Source: Algoriphagus sp.
Lineage (GTDB): Bacteria; Bacteroidota; Bacteroidia; Cytophagales; Cyclobacteriaceae
Direction of reading: 5' to 3'
NCBI GenBank assembly: GCA_018336015.1
Contig: JAGXQZ010000012.1
Span: 1-48,197 of the forward strand
Length of the DNA: 48,197 bases
Part shown: positions 42,423-48,197 of the stretch, piece by piece
How the letters are laid out: the number at the start of each line of letters is the position of its first letter
Numbering within the stretch: position 1 is the stretch's first letter
The notes under the pieces: generated by a model
What the model was told of the DNA's origin: nothing
Database searches by the model: none
Seen by the model: only the letters and a program-made list of their open reading frames with translations
Program-made: the position numbers and the translations under genes

Positions 42423-43042
42423 TAGAGTAAAGATGCTTGGATTAGTGGAAAAAGCTCGGCCTCCAGATCCTGATTTTTGTTTTTGGCATACCAAAGGTGA
42501 ATTTCCTCTAAAAACCCCGAATAGGAAAGGCCTTTGGAGTCATGCTTGTACTCCTTATGCCGGTTCATCAGGTAAAGCGGCTTTGGTCCCCAAGTAAATA
42601 GCTCCACTTTCAGGTCCTCCGTAAACGCTACCAACTTGGGAATTGATCGGGCACCATTAGTAAGATAGGCATCCATGATCTCGGGATACTCATCCCGCAT
42701 GATGATTCTCAATTTAATCTTCGGATTGAGTTCGGCCAGTTTGGCCAAATAGGGAATGGACTGTGCCCCATCCCCGCACCAAGCTTCCGTGATAATTAGC
42801 CAGATTTGCGACTCTTGGATAGATTCCATCAGATGAGTCATTTTTGCCGAAACCTTGGCAGTTTTATTCCAACGGTTCATTCGCTGAAGGCACATTCGGG
42901 TATAATCCAGATAGGCTTCGCTTTGATTAGCTCCGGTGGTTCTTTTTTCCTCGACGAGTTTTTCAGTAAACTCAACAAATTCCGAATAAGAAAACCCGTT
43001 TTCTATTACTTGATCAGTAACGGGGTGACTCAAAAATTTCAT
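42422..43042 (-). CDS. Thioredoxin-fold protein with a single active-site Cys
   Basis: 206 residues. The thioredoxin fold is suggested by WLIITEAWCGDGAQSIPYLAKL and the later cis-Pro segment GARSIPKLVAF. The active site reads Cys89-Gly-Asp-Gly instead of Cys-x-x-Cys, so the resolving Cys is replaced by Gly; it cannot form the usual disulfide. The N-terminal 75 residues are a helical extension. It heads the operon with the NAD(P)-binding protein and dtd. No export signal is present, so it is cytoplasmic. Confidence 0.85.
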   Translation of the reverse strand: MKFLSHPVTDQVIENGFSYSEFVEFTEKLVEEKRTTGANQSEAYLDYTRMCLQRMNRWNKTAKVSAKMTHLMESIQESQIWLIITEAWCGDGAQSIPYLAKLAELNPKIKLRIIMRDEYPEIMDAYLTNGARSIPKLVAFTEDLKVELFTWGPKPLYLMNRHKEYKHDSKGLSYSGFLEEIHLWYAKNKNQDLEAELFPLIQASLL

Positions 43043-43074
43043 TAAAGTTAGATTTTGGGAGTTAACAGCTTAGC

Positions 43075-43488
43075 TCAACCTTGGGTTCGCTCCCATTCCA
43101 AAAATTGCTCGACCTCGTCCTTGACTTTGGCATATACCGCCATGACCACTGAGAGGTCATCTGCGAAACCCAAGACTCCCAAAAAGTCCGGGATAAAATC
43201 CACCGGAGAAAGAAAATATACCAAAGCCAATACGATCAGTCCTAAGGTACTTAGGGCGATTCTGTGCTCACCTCGGAAGTGAGCCTTGATCATCCGGATA
43301 AAAATCTGGATAGGCTGAATGAACCTCTGGACTTTGGGATTATTAGCGACTTTAGAAAGCTTGGCTACTACATTTTGAACGAGCTCGATGAGTTTTTGCT
43401 CCTGCCGGACAATGACTTCCACTTGCTTTCCAAACAAAGCTTTCGCTTTTTCCACAATCCCCGGCCTAGGTTCTGAAAAGGCAGTCAT
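43075..43488 (-). CDS. YkvA family protein (DUF1232)
   Basis: 137 residues with the DUF1232 core near residues 75-115: ALVYFLSPVDFIPDFLGVLGFADDLSVV, seen here as YFLSPVDFIPDF and GFADDLSVV. The N-terminal 70 residues are basic and helical; a short hydrophobic stretch (LSTLGLIVLALVYFL) may dip into the membrane. Its role is unknown. It starts 5 bases after the stop of the preceding membrane-anchored gene, so the pair forms an operon. Confidence 0.88.
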   Translation of the reverse strand: MTAFSEPRPGIVEKAKALFGKQVEVIVRQEQKLIELVQNVVAKLSKVANNPKVQRFIQPIQIFIRMIKAHFRGEHRIALSTLGLIVLALVYFLSPVDFIPDFLGVLGFADDLSVVMAVYAKVKDEVEQFLEWERTQG

Positions 43489-43493
43489 CTTGA

Positions 43494-44015
43494 TCAGAAA
43501 TAAAGTTGGATTTCAGATTTCACTTGCTTCAATGCAAAATTGATTGCATCATTTTTTCGCTCCAAAGACTGGGCAAAAATAGCTTTAGCCAGTTCCATTC
43601 CTGATGCTTCTCCATCAAGTGATTGCCTGCTCAGGTTGATGATGGTGGTAACTTCTTCCACCGCTCTTCGCACAGCTTCCCAAGTCTCCTCAGAGAAATA
43701 TACCTGCTGACTCAGATTGTGATTAAATTCTTCTCTGACTTCAGAGAGTAACATCGGGTGAAGTTCAGAAGCGCTGAATTGGGAGGGATTGACTCTCCTC
43801 ACCAAATTATTGGGAGTGATTCGCTCAAGTAGAAGGCAAAGCCTTTCAGCAGCCTGAAGTCTGATGGGAAGAATCACCTGTGTATTTTGAGTTTTTAGCT
43901 CAACCAGCATTTTTTCCCGATCCTTGGAAAGAAAAGAAATCACGACGAGATACATGCCATACAAGACAGCGCCTGCAGGAAGGATGATTTTCAGAAGATC
44001 TAGAAGGTAATCCAT
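43494..44015 (-). CDS. Membrane-anchored protein of unknown function
   Basis: 173 residues. One hydrophobic segment near the N-terminus (about 8-29, IILPAGAVLYGMYLVVISFL) is followed by a helical cytoplasmic region, including RLQAAERLCLLLERITP, SEVREEFNHNLSQQVYFSEETW, and a C-terminal amphipathic stretch. I recognise the type as a Bacteroidota protein with no assigned function. It is coupled to the YkvA-like gene (5-base gap) and divergent from the IscA-like gene. Confidence 0.8.
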   Translation of the reverse strand: MDYLLDLLKIILPAGAVLYGMYLVVISFLSKDREKMLVELKTQNTQVILPIRLQAAERLCLLLERITPNNLVRRVNPSQFSASELHPMLLSEVREEFNHNLSQQVYFSEETWEAVRRAVEEVTTIINLSRQSLDGEASGMELAKAIFAQSLERKNDAINFALKQVKSEIQLYF

Positions 44016-44052
44016 GTGTTAAAGTTTCTGTTCGAATATCAGTAATTCTACC

Positions 44053-44084
44053 TTGTCAAAAAACCGGCCGAACGCATATTTTTG
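44053..44084 (+). promoter_or_regulatory. Promoter of the second IscA-like gene
   Basis: TTG at 44053-44055 (-33) and TATTTTTG at 44077-44084 (-7) are separated by 21 bases, close to the Bacteroidota consensus. The leader to the ATG at 44129 would be about 40 bases. Confidence 0.55.
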
Positions 44085-44128
44085 CCACGAATTATGAACC
44101 AAAGCTATCCAATTTTGATTTTCACCGC

Positions 44129-44443
44129 ATGCTGATTCCTATTCAAATCACTCCTAAAGCAGAAGCCGAGATCAAAGACATCATGGCCAATAAAAATATT
44201 CCAGCGGATTATTTCCTGCGTGTGGGGGTCAAAGGAGGAGGCTGTGGAGGCATGTCCTATGCTTTGGGATTTGATAAAGCCAAGCCTGAGGATCAGCAGT
44301 TTGAGATCCAGGGTATTCCTGTTTTGATCGAGAAAAAGCATTACATGTTTTTGATGGGAATGCAGATCGATTTCTTTGAAGGAGACGAGGCCAGGGGTTT
44401 CACTTTTGTAAATCCCGATATTCCCAAACGCCACGATCACTGA
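44129..44443 (+). CDS. IscA-like protein lacking the C-terminal Cys pair
   Basis: 104-residue HesB/IscA-fold protein. The first conserved Cys is present (VGVKGGGCGGMSYALGF), and the FVNPDIPKR end aligns with the FVNPNASRTCGCG end of the other A-type protein in this window. The Cys-Gly-Cys is missing: the protein stops at KRHDH. So two of three usual Fe-S ligands are absent, and the terminal His residues are the only visible alternatives. Such variants are annotated as iron-sulfur assembly accessory proteins in Bacteroidota, but their cluster-binding ability is unclear. Confidence 0.88.
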   Translation: MLIPIQITPKAEAEIKDIMANKNIPADYFLRVGVKGGGCGGMSYALGFDKAKPEDQQFEIQGIPVLIEKKHYMFLMGMQIDFFEGDEARGFTFVNPDIPKRHDH

Positions 44444-44479
44444 TTTTTTTGTACCTTCTGTCCTTTAATCCAAAATCAC

Positions 44480-44974
44480 ATGAAGGTACTTTTAAGCTTT
44501 TTGCTTTTTCTGACAATTAGTCATTGGTCCACCGCTCAGGTAAGACAGCTATCCCCGGGTCAAAGTCCCGGAAATGGAACCATTGCAGACTTTGATTGGC
44601 TGGTGGGATATTGGAGCGGGACTGGTCTCGGCGGGGACTGTGAGGAGATTTGGGCTCCAGCTGTAGATGGTCACATGATCGGCACATTTCGCTTTTGGGA
44701 AAATGGCAAGCTGGTATTTTCTGAATTCATGAATTTGGTTGAGGATGGAGAAAGTGTGACAATGAAACTCAAACATTTCGGATCGGACCTCTTGGGCTGG
44801 GAAGAAAAAGAAGAATGGACCACCTTTGAACTGATCGAGTTGGGAGTAAATAAGGCTTACCTCAATGGCATGACCATCGAGCGAAAAGGAGATCAGCTGA
44901 TTTTTCAAGTAAACATTTCAGAGGGCGGTGAGCCAATGATTGAGACATTTACGTATAGCAAAAAAACGCTTTAA
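44480..44974 (+). CDS. Exported DUF6265-like protein
   Basis: 164 residues. Residues 1-20 form a signal peptide (MKVLLSFLLFLTI ... STAQ). The mature part shows the DUF6265 pattern: DFDWLVGYWSGTGLGG, CEEIWAPAVDGHMIGTFRF, VFSEFMNLVEDG, VTMKLKHF and YLNGMTIERKGDQLIFQV. The fold is likely a lipocalin-like beta-barrel, exported to the periplasm; the ligand is unknown. Its stop overlaps the convergent DUF4268 gene by 4 bases. Confidence 0.85.
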   Translation: MKVLLSFLLFLTISHWSTAQVRQLSPGQSPGNGTIADFDWLVGYWSGTGLGGDCEEIWAPAVDGHMIGTFRFWENGKLVFSEFMNLVEDGESVTMKLKHFGSDLLGWEEKEEWTTFELIELGVNKAYLNGMTIERKGDQLIFQVNISEGGEPMIETFTYSKKTL

Positions 44975-45429
44975 AAATCCTCAAATCCCGGCTTCACATT
45001 GTCCCAAAACTCATCTAAAGCAATGATTCTGGGTTTGAGAAAGGAAATGATTTTGGGCCAGTCCTCCTGCTCCAGAACATTTACATCAGGAAGGATTTTT
45101 TCGATTTTGGTAACAGGCTGACCAAATTCATTTCGCTCATGAAGCTTCCAATCCCACTCCTCTCCAAGACTTCCTTTGAGCAAGTTTTTCAGCTCCTTAA
45201 ACTGATCAAAAAACAACTCTTGAAGCTCTGGATCGGAATGTCCAAGCTCAATACCGATGGAAGCAAACCCGCGCTCAGCACGCATGCGAAAGTAAATATC
45301 CTTGATTCCTGTCTTGTAATTGGGCCAGTTGATCTTTCGGCCTTGGGCATTGGGCACGGGCTTCATGTACTGCCCAAAAGCTATCCAGAAGTCTGTCCGG
45401 ATTCTGGAAAGTTCGGCTCTTGAATACAT
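44971..45429 (-). CDS. DUF4268 protein, stand-alone
   Basis: 152 residues that match the DUF4268 type: FWIAFGQYMKPVP, NWPNYKTGIKDIYFRMRAE, ASIGIELGHSDPELQELFF, and the helical C-terminus. DUF4268 is usually a C-terminal domain of nuclease-like or restriction-associated proteins; here it forms the whole protein. It starts 5 bases after the folB stop and is last in the WD40-DivIVA-FolB operon. Function is not known; a structural link to division or folate genes is not evident. Confidence 0.85.
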   Translation of the reverse strand: MYSRAELSRIRTDFWIAFGQYMKPVPNAQGRKINWPNYKTGIKDIYFRMRAERGFASIGIELGHSDPELQELFFDQFKELKNLLKGSLGEEWDWKLHERNEFGQPVTKIEKILPDVNVLEQEDWPKIISFLKPRIIALDEFWDNVKPGFEDF

Positions 45430-45434
45430 GAGGT

Positions 45435-45800
45435 TCAGGCAAAATCTTCAGGGTAGCAGACCGTCACCGCAGAATACTGCACAATACCTCCCAGCGCAGG
45501 ATGATGCTTTTTTAGGGTGAGCTTGACGCTTTTTACTTTTGGATACGCCTGCAAAATATCACCCACGATTAAATGCCCCAAGTGCTCCAACAGCTTCACC
45601 TTGACGTCCATTCGAGCCTTGATCAGTTTATACAACTTGGCATAATCGACAGTATCCTTCAGGCTGTCATGAAGCATGGCATCTTTAAAGTCAGTCTCCA
45701 ATTCCAGATCCAGCGTAAAGCGATTACCAAGAATGGATTCCTCAGGATAGACTCCATGATAGGCGTGAAATTCTATCCCCTCCAGCGCAACTTTGCCCAT
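45435..45800 (-). CDS. folB: Dihydroneopterin aldolase
   Basis: Folate pathway enzyme that splits dihydroneopterin to 6-hydroxymethyl-dihydropterin and glycolaldehyde. The 121 residues include FHAYHGVYPEESILGNRF with the pterin-binding Glu, DTVDYAKLYKLI, LLEHLGHLI and the C-terminal KKHHPALGGI carrying the catalytic Lys region. The ATG shares one base with the DivIVA stop, so translation is coupled. Length and motifs are complete. Confidence 0.95.
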   Translation of the reverse strand: MGKVALEGIEFHAYHGVYPEESILGNRFTLDLELETDFKDAMLHDSLKDTVDYAKLYKLIKARMDVKVKLLEHLGHLIVGDILQAYPKVKSVKLTLKKHHPALGGIVQYSAVTVCYPEDFA

Positions 45801-46777
45801 CAGTCAAATTGATCAAAAAAGGATCCTGAAGATTTTTTCGGGTCTTCCGGAGCAGGTTCTTCACGAAGAGGTGCGGCTTCGGCTTGAGGTGTTTCGGGTA
45901 GTTCTTCTACAATTTCCTCTTCCTCTTCCATCACAGGCTCCTCTTCGATCTCTTGGATAGGTTCTTCCTCCATCAGTATTTCTTCCTCCGCTGTCAGTTC
46001 GCCCATATCTTCGAGATCATGCTGCAGTGCCTCAATGGTTTCCTGTGTTTCGTCATCGAGATGTGCAGCGCTCATATCTTCCTCAAACTGGCTTTCTGGC
46101 TCTTCTTCTATTGGAGGAACTTGCGTTGGAACCGTAGATGCCAGCGAGTTTACATTGGCAACTGAAAAATGATTCGAACGGCTGAGTTCATCGATCGCAC
46201 GCTGATAGGCCTTCGCATCAATTCTGAAAAAATGAGCATCTGAAAGTTCTATTTGATTCAAAGCGTCCTGCGAAAGTCGTTTTAGACTCTTCACAATAGC
46301 TTCTCTCTGCTCGAGTAGTCCATCATAGCTTCTAACAAGGCTCTGCATGCTCTCACGTATCTCTTTGATGGTATCTTTAGCTTTTGCCTCTGCAGCAGCA
46401 GTGATGACACGAGCATGTTCATCTGCCTGCTTTTTCACCTGCTCTGCATAGATATGGGCTTGCTTGGTGGTATTTTCTGCGATTTGGTTTGCTTCTCCTA
46501 TGATCTGATCTGCCGCCTCTGAAGCCTCTGTGATAATGCTTGCCCCAGTATCTTCTGCTGTCTTTAAGGTTCTAAAAAGAGAATCCTCCACATCCTTGAG
46601 TCGCTTCGCCTCTGCTTCTACTTGTTGTAGCCTGCTTCTGAGCTCAAAGTTTTCTTGGTTGATCTGCTCCATGGCGACACTCATTTCTTCCAGAAAATCG
46701 GTCACTTGTTTTTTCTCAAAACCACGGAAGGCAGTTTCAAAGGCTTTTTGGCGAATGGCGGTTGGGGATATTTTCAT
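45800..46777 (-). CDS. DivIVA-domain coiled-coil protein
   Basis: 325 residues. The DivIVA N-terminal pattern is clear: KISPTAIRQKAFETAFRGF, then KKQVTDFLEEM, which in DivIVA proteins contacts membranes. A long coiled coil covers about residues 30-190. After it come a less ordered region and a strongly acidic tail (about 225-310, many Glu), ending in KKSSGSFFDQFD. DivIVA proteins act in polar growth and division in Gram-positives; Bacteroidota versions are less studied. It overlaps the WD40 gene by 4 bases and folB by 1, so it is a mid-operon gene. Confidence 0.9.
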   Translation of the reverse strand: MKISPTAIRQKAFETAFRGFEKKQVTDFLEEMSVAMEQINQENFELRSRLQQVEAEAKRLKDVEDSLFRTLKTAEDTGASIITEASEAADQIIGEANQIAENTTKQAHIYAEQVKKQADEHARVITAAAEAKAKDTIKEIRESMQSLVRSYDGLLEQREAIVKSLKRLSQDALNQIELSDAHFFRIDAKAYQRAIDELSRSNHFSVANVNSLASTVPTQVPPIEEEPESQFEEDMSAAHLDDETQETIEALQHDLEDMGELTAEEEILMEEEPIQEIEEEPVMEEEEEIVEELPETPQAEAAPLREEPAPEDPKKSSGSFFDQFD

Positions 46778-47694
46778 TTGTTGTCTGTTTCAAGTTGCCA
46801 GATAGATATGGTGCGGTCATCCGAGACGGACACGATATTACCTGAATAAGAACTCCAAAGGACTTTGTTGATGGAAGTACCATGACCTGCATTTCGGGCT
46901 TTATCTATGACTTTCAAAAGCTTGCGATTTTCCACATCCCAAATCTTGATCGATTTGTCCATGGAGCAGGTGGCCAGGTACTTTCCGTCCTCACGGTAAG
47001 ATAAATAATTAATGGCATACATGTGTGCCACGATGTTTTCTTCAAGGGAATAATTGATGGTATTCCAAAACTTCAAATGGGCATCACGAGCTCCCGAAAT
47101 CAACGTCTTTTCATCCGGAGAATATCCCAATGCAAATACAGAGTTACTGTGTCCGGAAAGATTTGCGATCGGCTGGCTTTCATTGGCGAGATCCAAGACT
47201 TTAATAGAATGGTCACTGAGCCCTAGTGCCAATTGCCTTTTGATCGGTGCGACAGCGATGACACGGATACTTTTTGAACTGAGCTTGATGTGTTTTTTGA
47301 TGGACTTCTCCAACATATCCACAATGATCAACACGCCATCACCTGTCCCCACAAACAACTCTGTACCAAACACTTTCAGATCAAAAATTGCCTGATCGGT
47401 AAGTTTCAGACTCCATATTTCTTTGTTTTCATTAAGGTCAATGACATGGATTCCTTCAAAATTATGTCCGATGACCAGCAAATTCCGCTCTCTGTCTACG
47501 ACTAAGGCATAGACCGAATGTGGTAGTTTTGCAATCAGTTTTCCATCTTTTGGATGATCCAAATCCCACTCTACTACCATCCCGTCACCCGCTCCGGTAT
47601 AAAAAAATCGGGGATCACTACCCTCGGTCAAGGCATAGATGCAATCGTTGTGTCCGGTAAGGGTATGTAATTTATTTACTTGGATTTTTGACAT
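46774..47694 (-). CDS. WD40-repeat beta-propeller protein
   Basis: 306 residues from the ATG at 47694; the GTG at 47709 is less likely. Seven WD-type blades can be traced, for example HNDCIYALTEG with GMVVEWDLD, HSIKVLDLA, GHSNSVFALGYS with AHLKFWNT, and DKSIKIWDV with DRTISIWQLE. There is no signal peptide, so it is a cytoplasmic scaffold. It is first in the operon WD40-DivIVA-FolB-DUF4268 and overlaps the DivIVA gene by 4 bases, which suggests a shared process. Partners are unknown. Confidence 0.92.
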   Translation of the reverse strand: MSKIQVNKLHTLTGHNDCIYALTEGSDPRFFYTGAGDGMVVEWDLDHPKDGKLIAKLPHSVYALVVDRERNLLVIGHNFEGIHVIDLNENKEIWSLKLTDQAIFDLKVFGTELFVGTGDGVLIIVDMLEKSIKKHIKLSSKSIRVIAVAPIKRQLALGLSDHSIKVLDLANESQPIANLSGHSNSVFALGYSPDEKTLISGARDAHLKFWNTINYSLEENIVAHMYAINYLSYREDGKYLATCSMDKSIKIWDVENRKLLKVIDKARNAGHGTSINKVLWSSYSGNIVSVSDDRTISIWQLETDNK

Positions 47695-47730
47695 ATATTC
47701 GGAAATCACTCAGCAGAGCCACCTAGGCCT

Positions 47731-48197
47731 ATGCAAACAAAAATAGAAAAAATTGATTCTTCCTCTGCCTTGGCCGTGAAGATAATCGGGAGACCGGATG
47801 AGGAGCCCTTGGATTTCCTTAGTTTCAGAGAAAAGCTATCCTATACCAATATTTCCCATCCCGAAAAGCGTCGCGAATGGGCCACCGCCAGACTGGCGAT
47901 TCACGAAGCACTCAAGGAATTGCAACTCCCCTACCCGGGCTTTTTCAAAGATGAACACGGCAAGTCTCAATCCATGAACGGACAGGGCTTTGTCTCCCTG
48001 ACACATACGCCTGGATATGCTGCTGCTATCTTTCACCGTGAGCAGCCTGTGGGAATAGACATGGATCTGATCCGGGAAAAAATCCTGAAGATAGGTTTTC
48101 GGTTTTTGGACAACTCCGAGTTGGATTTCTTAGAAAATGACCCCGTTCATTACACCATGGCTTGGTCTGCCAAGGAATCTATCTTCAAATGCCAAGG
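47731..48197 (+). CDS. 4'-phosphopantetheinyl transferase (Sfp type), 3' truncated
   Basis: The frame from the ATG at 47731 stays open to the window end (155 codons seen), so the gene is cut off. It would attach phosphopantetheine from coenzyme A to carrier proteins. Visible family motifs are VSLTHTPGYAAAIFH, then PVGIDMDLI (Mg-binding Asp residues) and AWSAKESIFK with the catalytic Glu-Lys. The N-terminal region has KRREWATARLAIHEAL, typical of the Sfp N-terminal half. It is divergent from the WD40 operon. Whether it serves AcpP or a secondary-metabolite carrier is not resolvable. Confidence 0.93.
   Translation, partial: MQTKIEKIDSSSALAVKIIGRPDEEPLDFLSFREKLSYTNISHPEKRREWATARLAIHEALKELQLPYPGFFKDEHGKSQSMNGQGFVSLTHTPGYAAAIFHREQPVGIDMDLIREKILKIGFRFLDNSELDFLENDPVHYTMAWSAKESIFKCQ
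47738..47745 (-). promoter_or_regulatory. Candidate -7 box of the WD40-DivIVA operon
   Basis: TATTTTTG on the minus strand fits TAnnTTTG, 44 bases before the WD40 ATG at 47694, but it lies within the first codons of the divergent transferase gene. Weak support. Confidence 0.3.

Noticed and set aside
33705..44974. Overlapping stop codons of convergent genes (33705-33708 and 44971-44974) as a regulatory device
   Set aside because: Four-base tail overlaps are common in compact bacterial genomes and no further signal supports antisense control.

Overview
The window looks like chromosomal DNA of a Bacteroidota bacterium, most likely a Cytophagales/Cyclobacteriaceae member close to Algoriphagus. 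This placement is inferred from gene content and signals, not from a database search. The evidence is: genes lack Shine-Dalgarno sequences; several carry the Bacteroidota -7 box (TAnnTTTG) close upstream; gene types typical of the phylum are present (RlmD with a small overlapping gene, a DUF389 protein, DUF6265 and DUF4268 proteins, a DivIVA-domain protein, AddAB-type recombination proteins, a secreted TonB-domain protein); and many short palindromic intergenic repeats resemble those common in this group. No rRNA, tRNA, CRISPR array, insertion sequence or prophage was found. Genes are dense and mostly housekeeping.

Layout. 1-3.1 kb: 3' part of an exported beta-propeller-like protein, convergent with pgi. 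3.4-7.2 kb: secreted TonB-domain protein, then a reverse-strand response regulator-mlaE-mlaF-mlaD group for outer-membrane lipid transport. 7.5-9.4 kb: DUF389 membrane protein and an exported YciI-like protein. 9.4-15.5 kb: AddB/AddA-type helicase-nuclease pair. 15.7-21.9 kb: GH67 alpha-glucuronidase, a 981-residue FAD/Fe-S dehydrogenase, and a YdcF-type membrane protein. 21.9-28.5 kb: hipBA toxin-antitoxin pair with a visible promoter and operator region, a 1286-residue superfamily 1 helicase, and an SDR oxidoreductase. 28.9-34.5 kb: rlmD plus a small overlapping gene, a ModF-like double ABC ATPase, a Tat-exported PLP enzyme, a DUF1801 protein and a MazG-like pyrophosphohydrolase. 34.6-39.4 kb: M81 lipoprotein peptidase, two small genes, comB-gcvT, and an IscA-type carrier. 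39.5-44 kb: methylmalonyl-CoA epimerase, thiL, the dtd/NAD(P)-binding/thioredoxin-like operon, and a YkvA pair. 44-48.2 kb: a second IscA-like protein, a DUF6265 protein, the operon WD40-DivIVA-FolB-DUF4268, and the start of an Sfp-type phosphopantetheinyl transferase cut by the window end.

Genes are often translationally coupled by 1-7 base overlaps: addA/addB, mlaF/mlaD, hipB/hipA, gcvT/comB, rlmD/small gene, thioredoxin/NAD(P)-binding/dtd, and WD40/DivIVA/FolB. These overlaps define the likely operons.

The most unusual signal is not a gene. At least six intergenic elements are built from short words (such as AGTGATCAG, GATGTCGGAT, GTCGGATTTTGG, CTTTGAGG/CCTCAAAG). They contain inverted word pairs, some in permuted order, and several begin exactly at or overlap the stop codon of the preceding gene. 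Other points of interest are: the hipBA control region; the asymmetric ABC ATPase, whose defects all fall in one predicted ATP site; an IscA-like protein without the C-terminal Cys pair; the WD40-DivIVA operon, with an acidic tail ending in a short aromatic peptide; comB coupled to gcvT; and possible leaderless transcripts.
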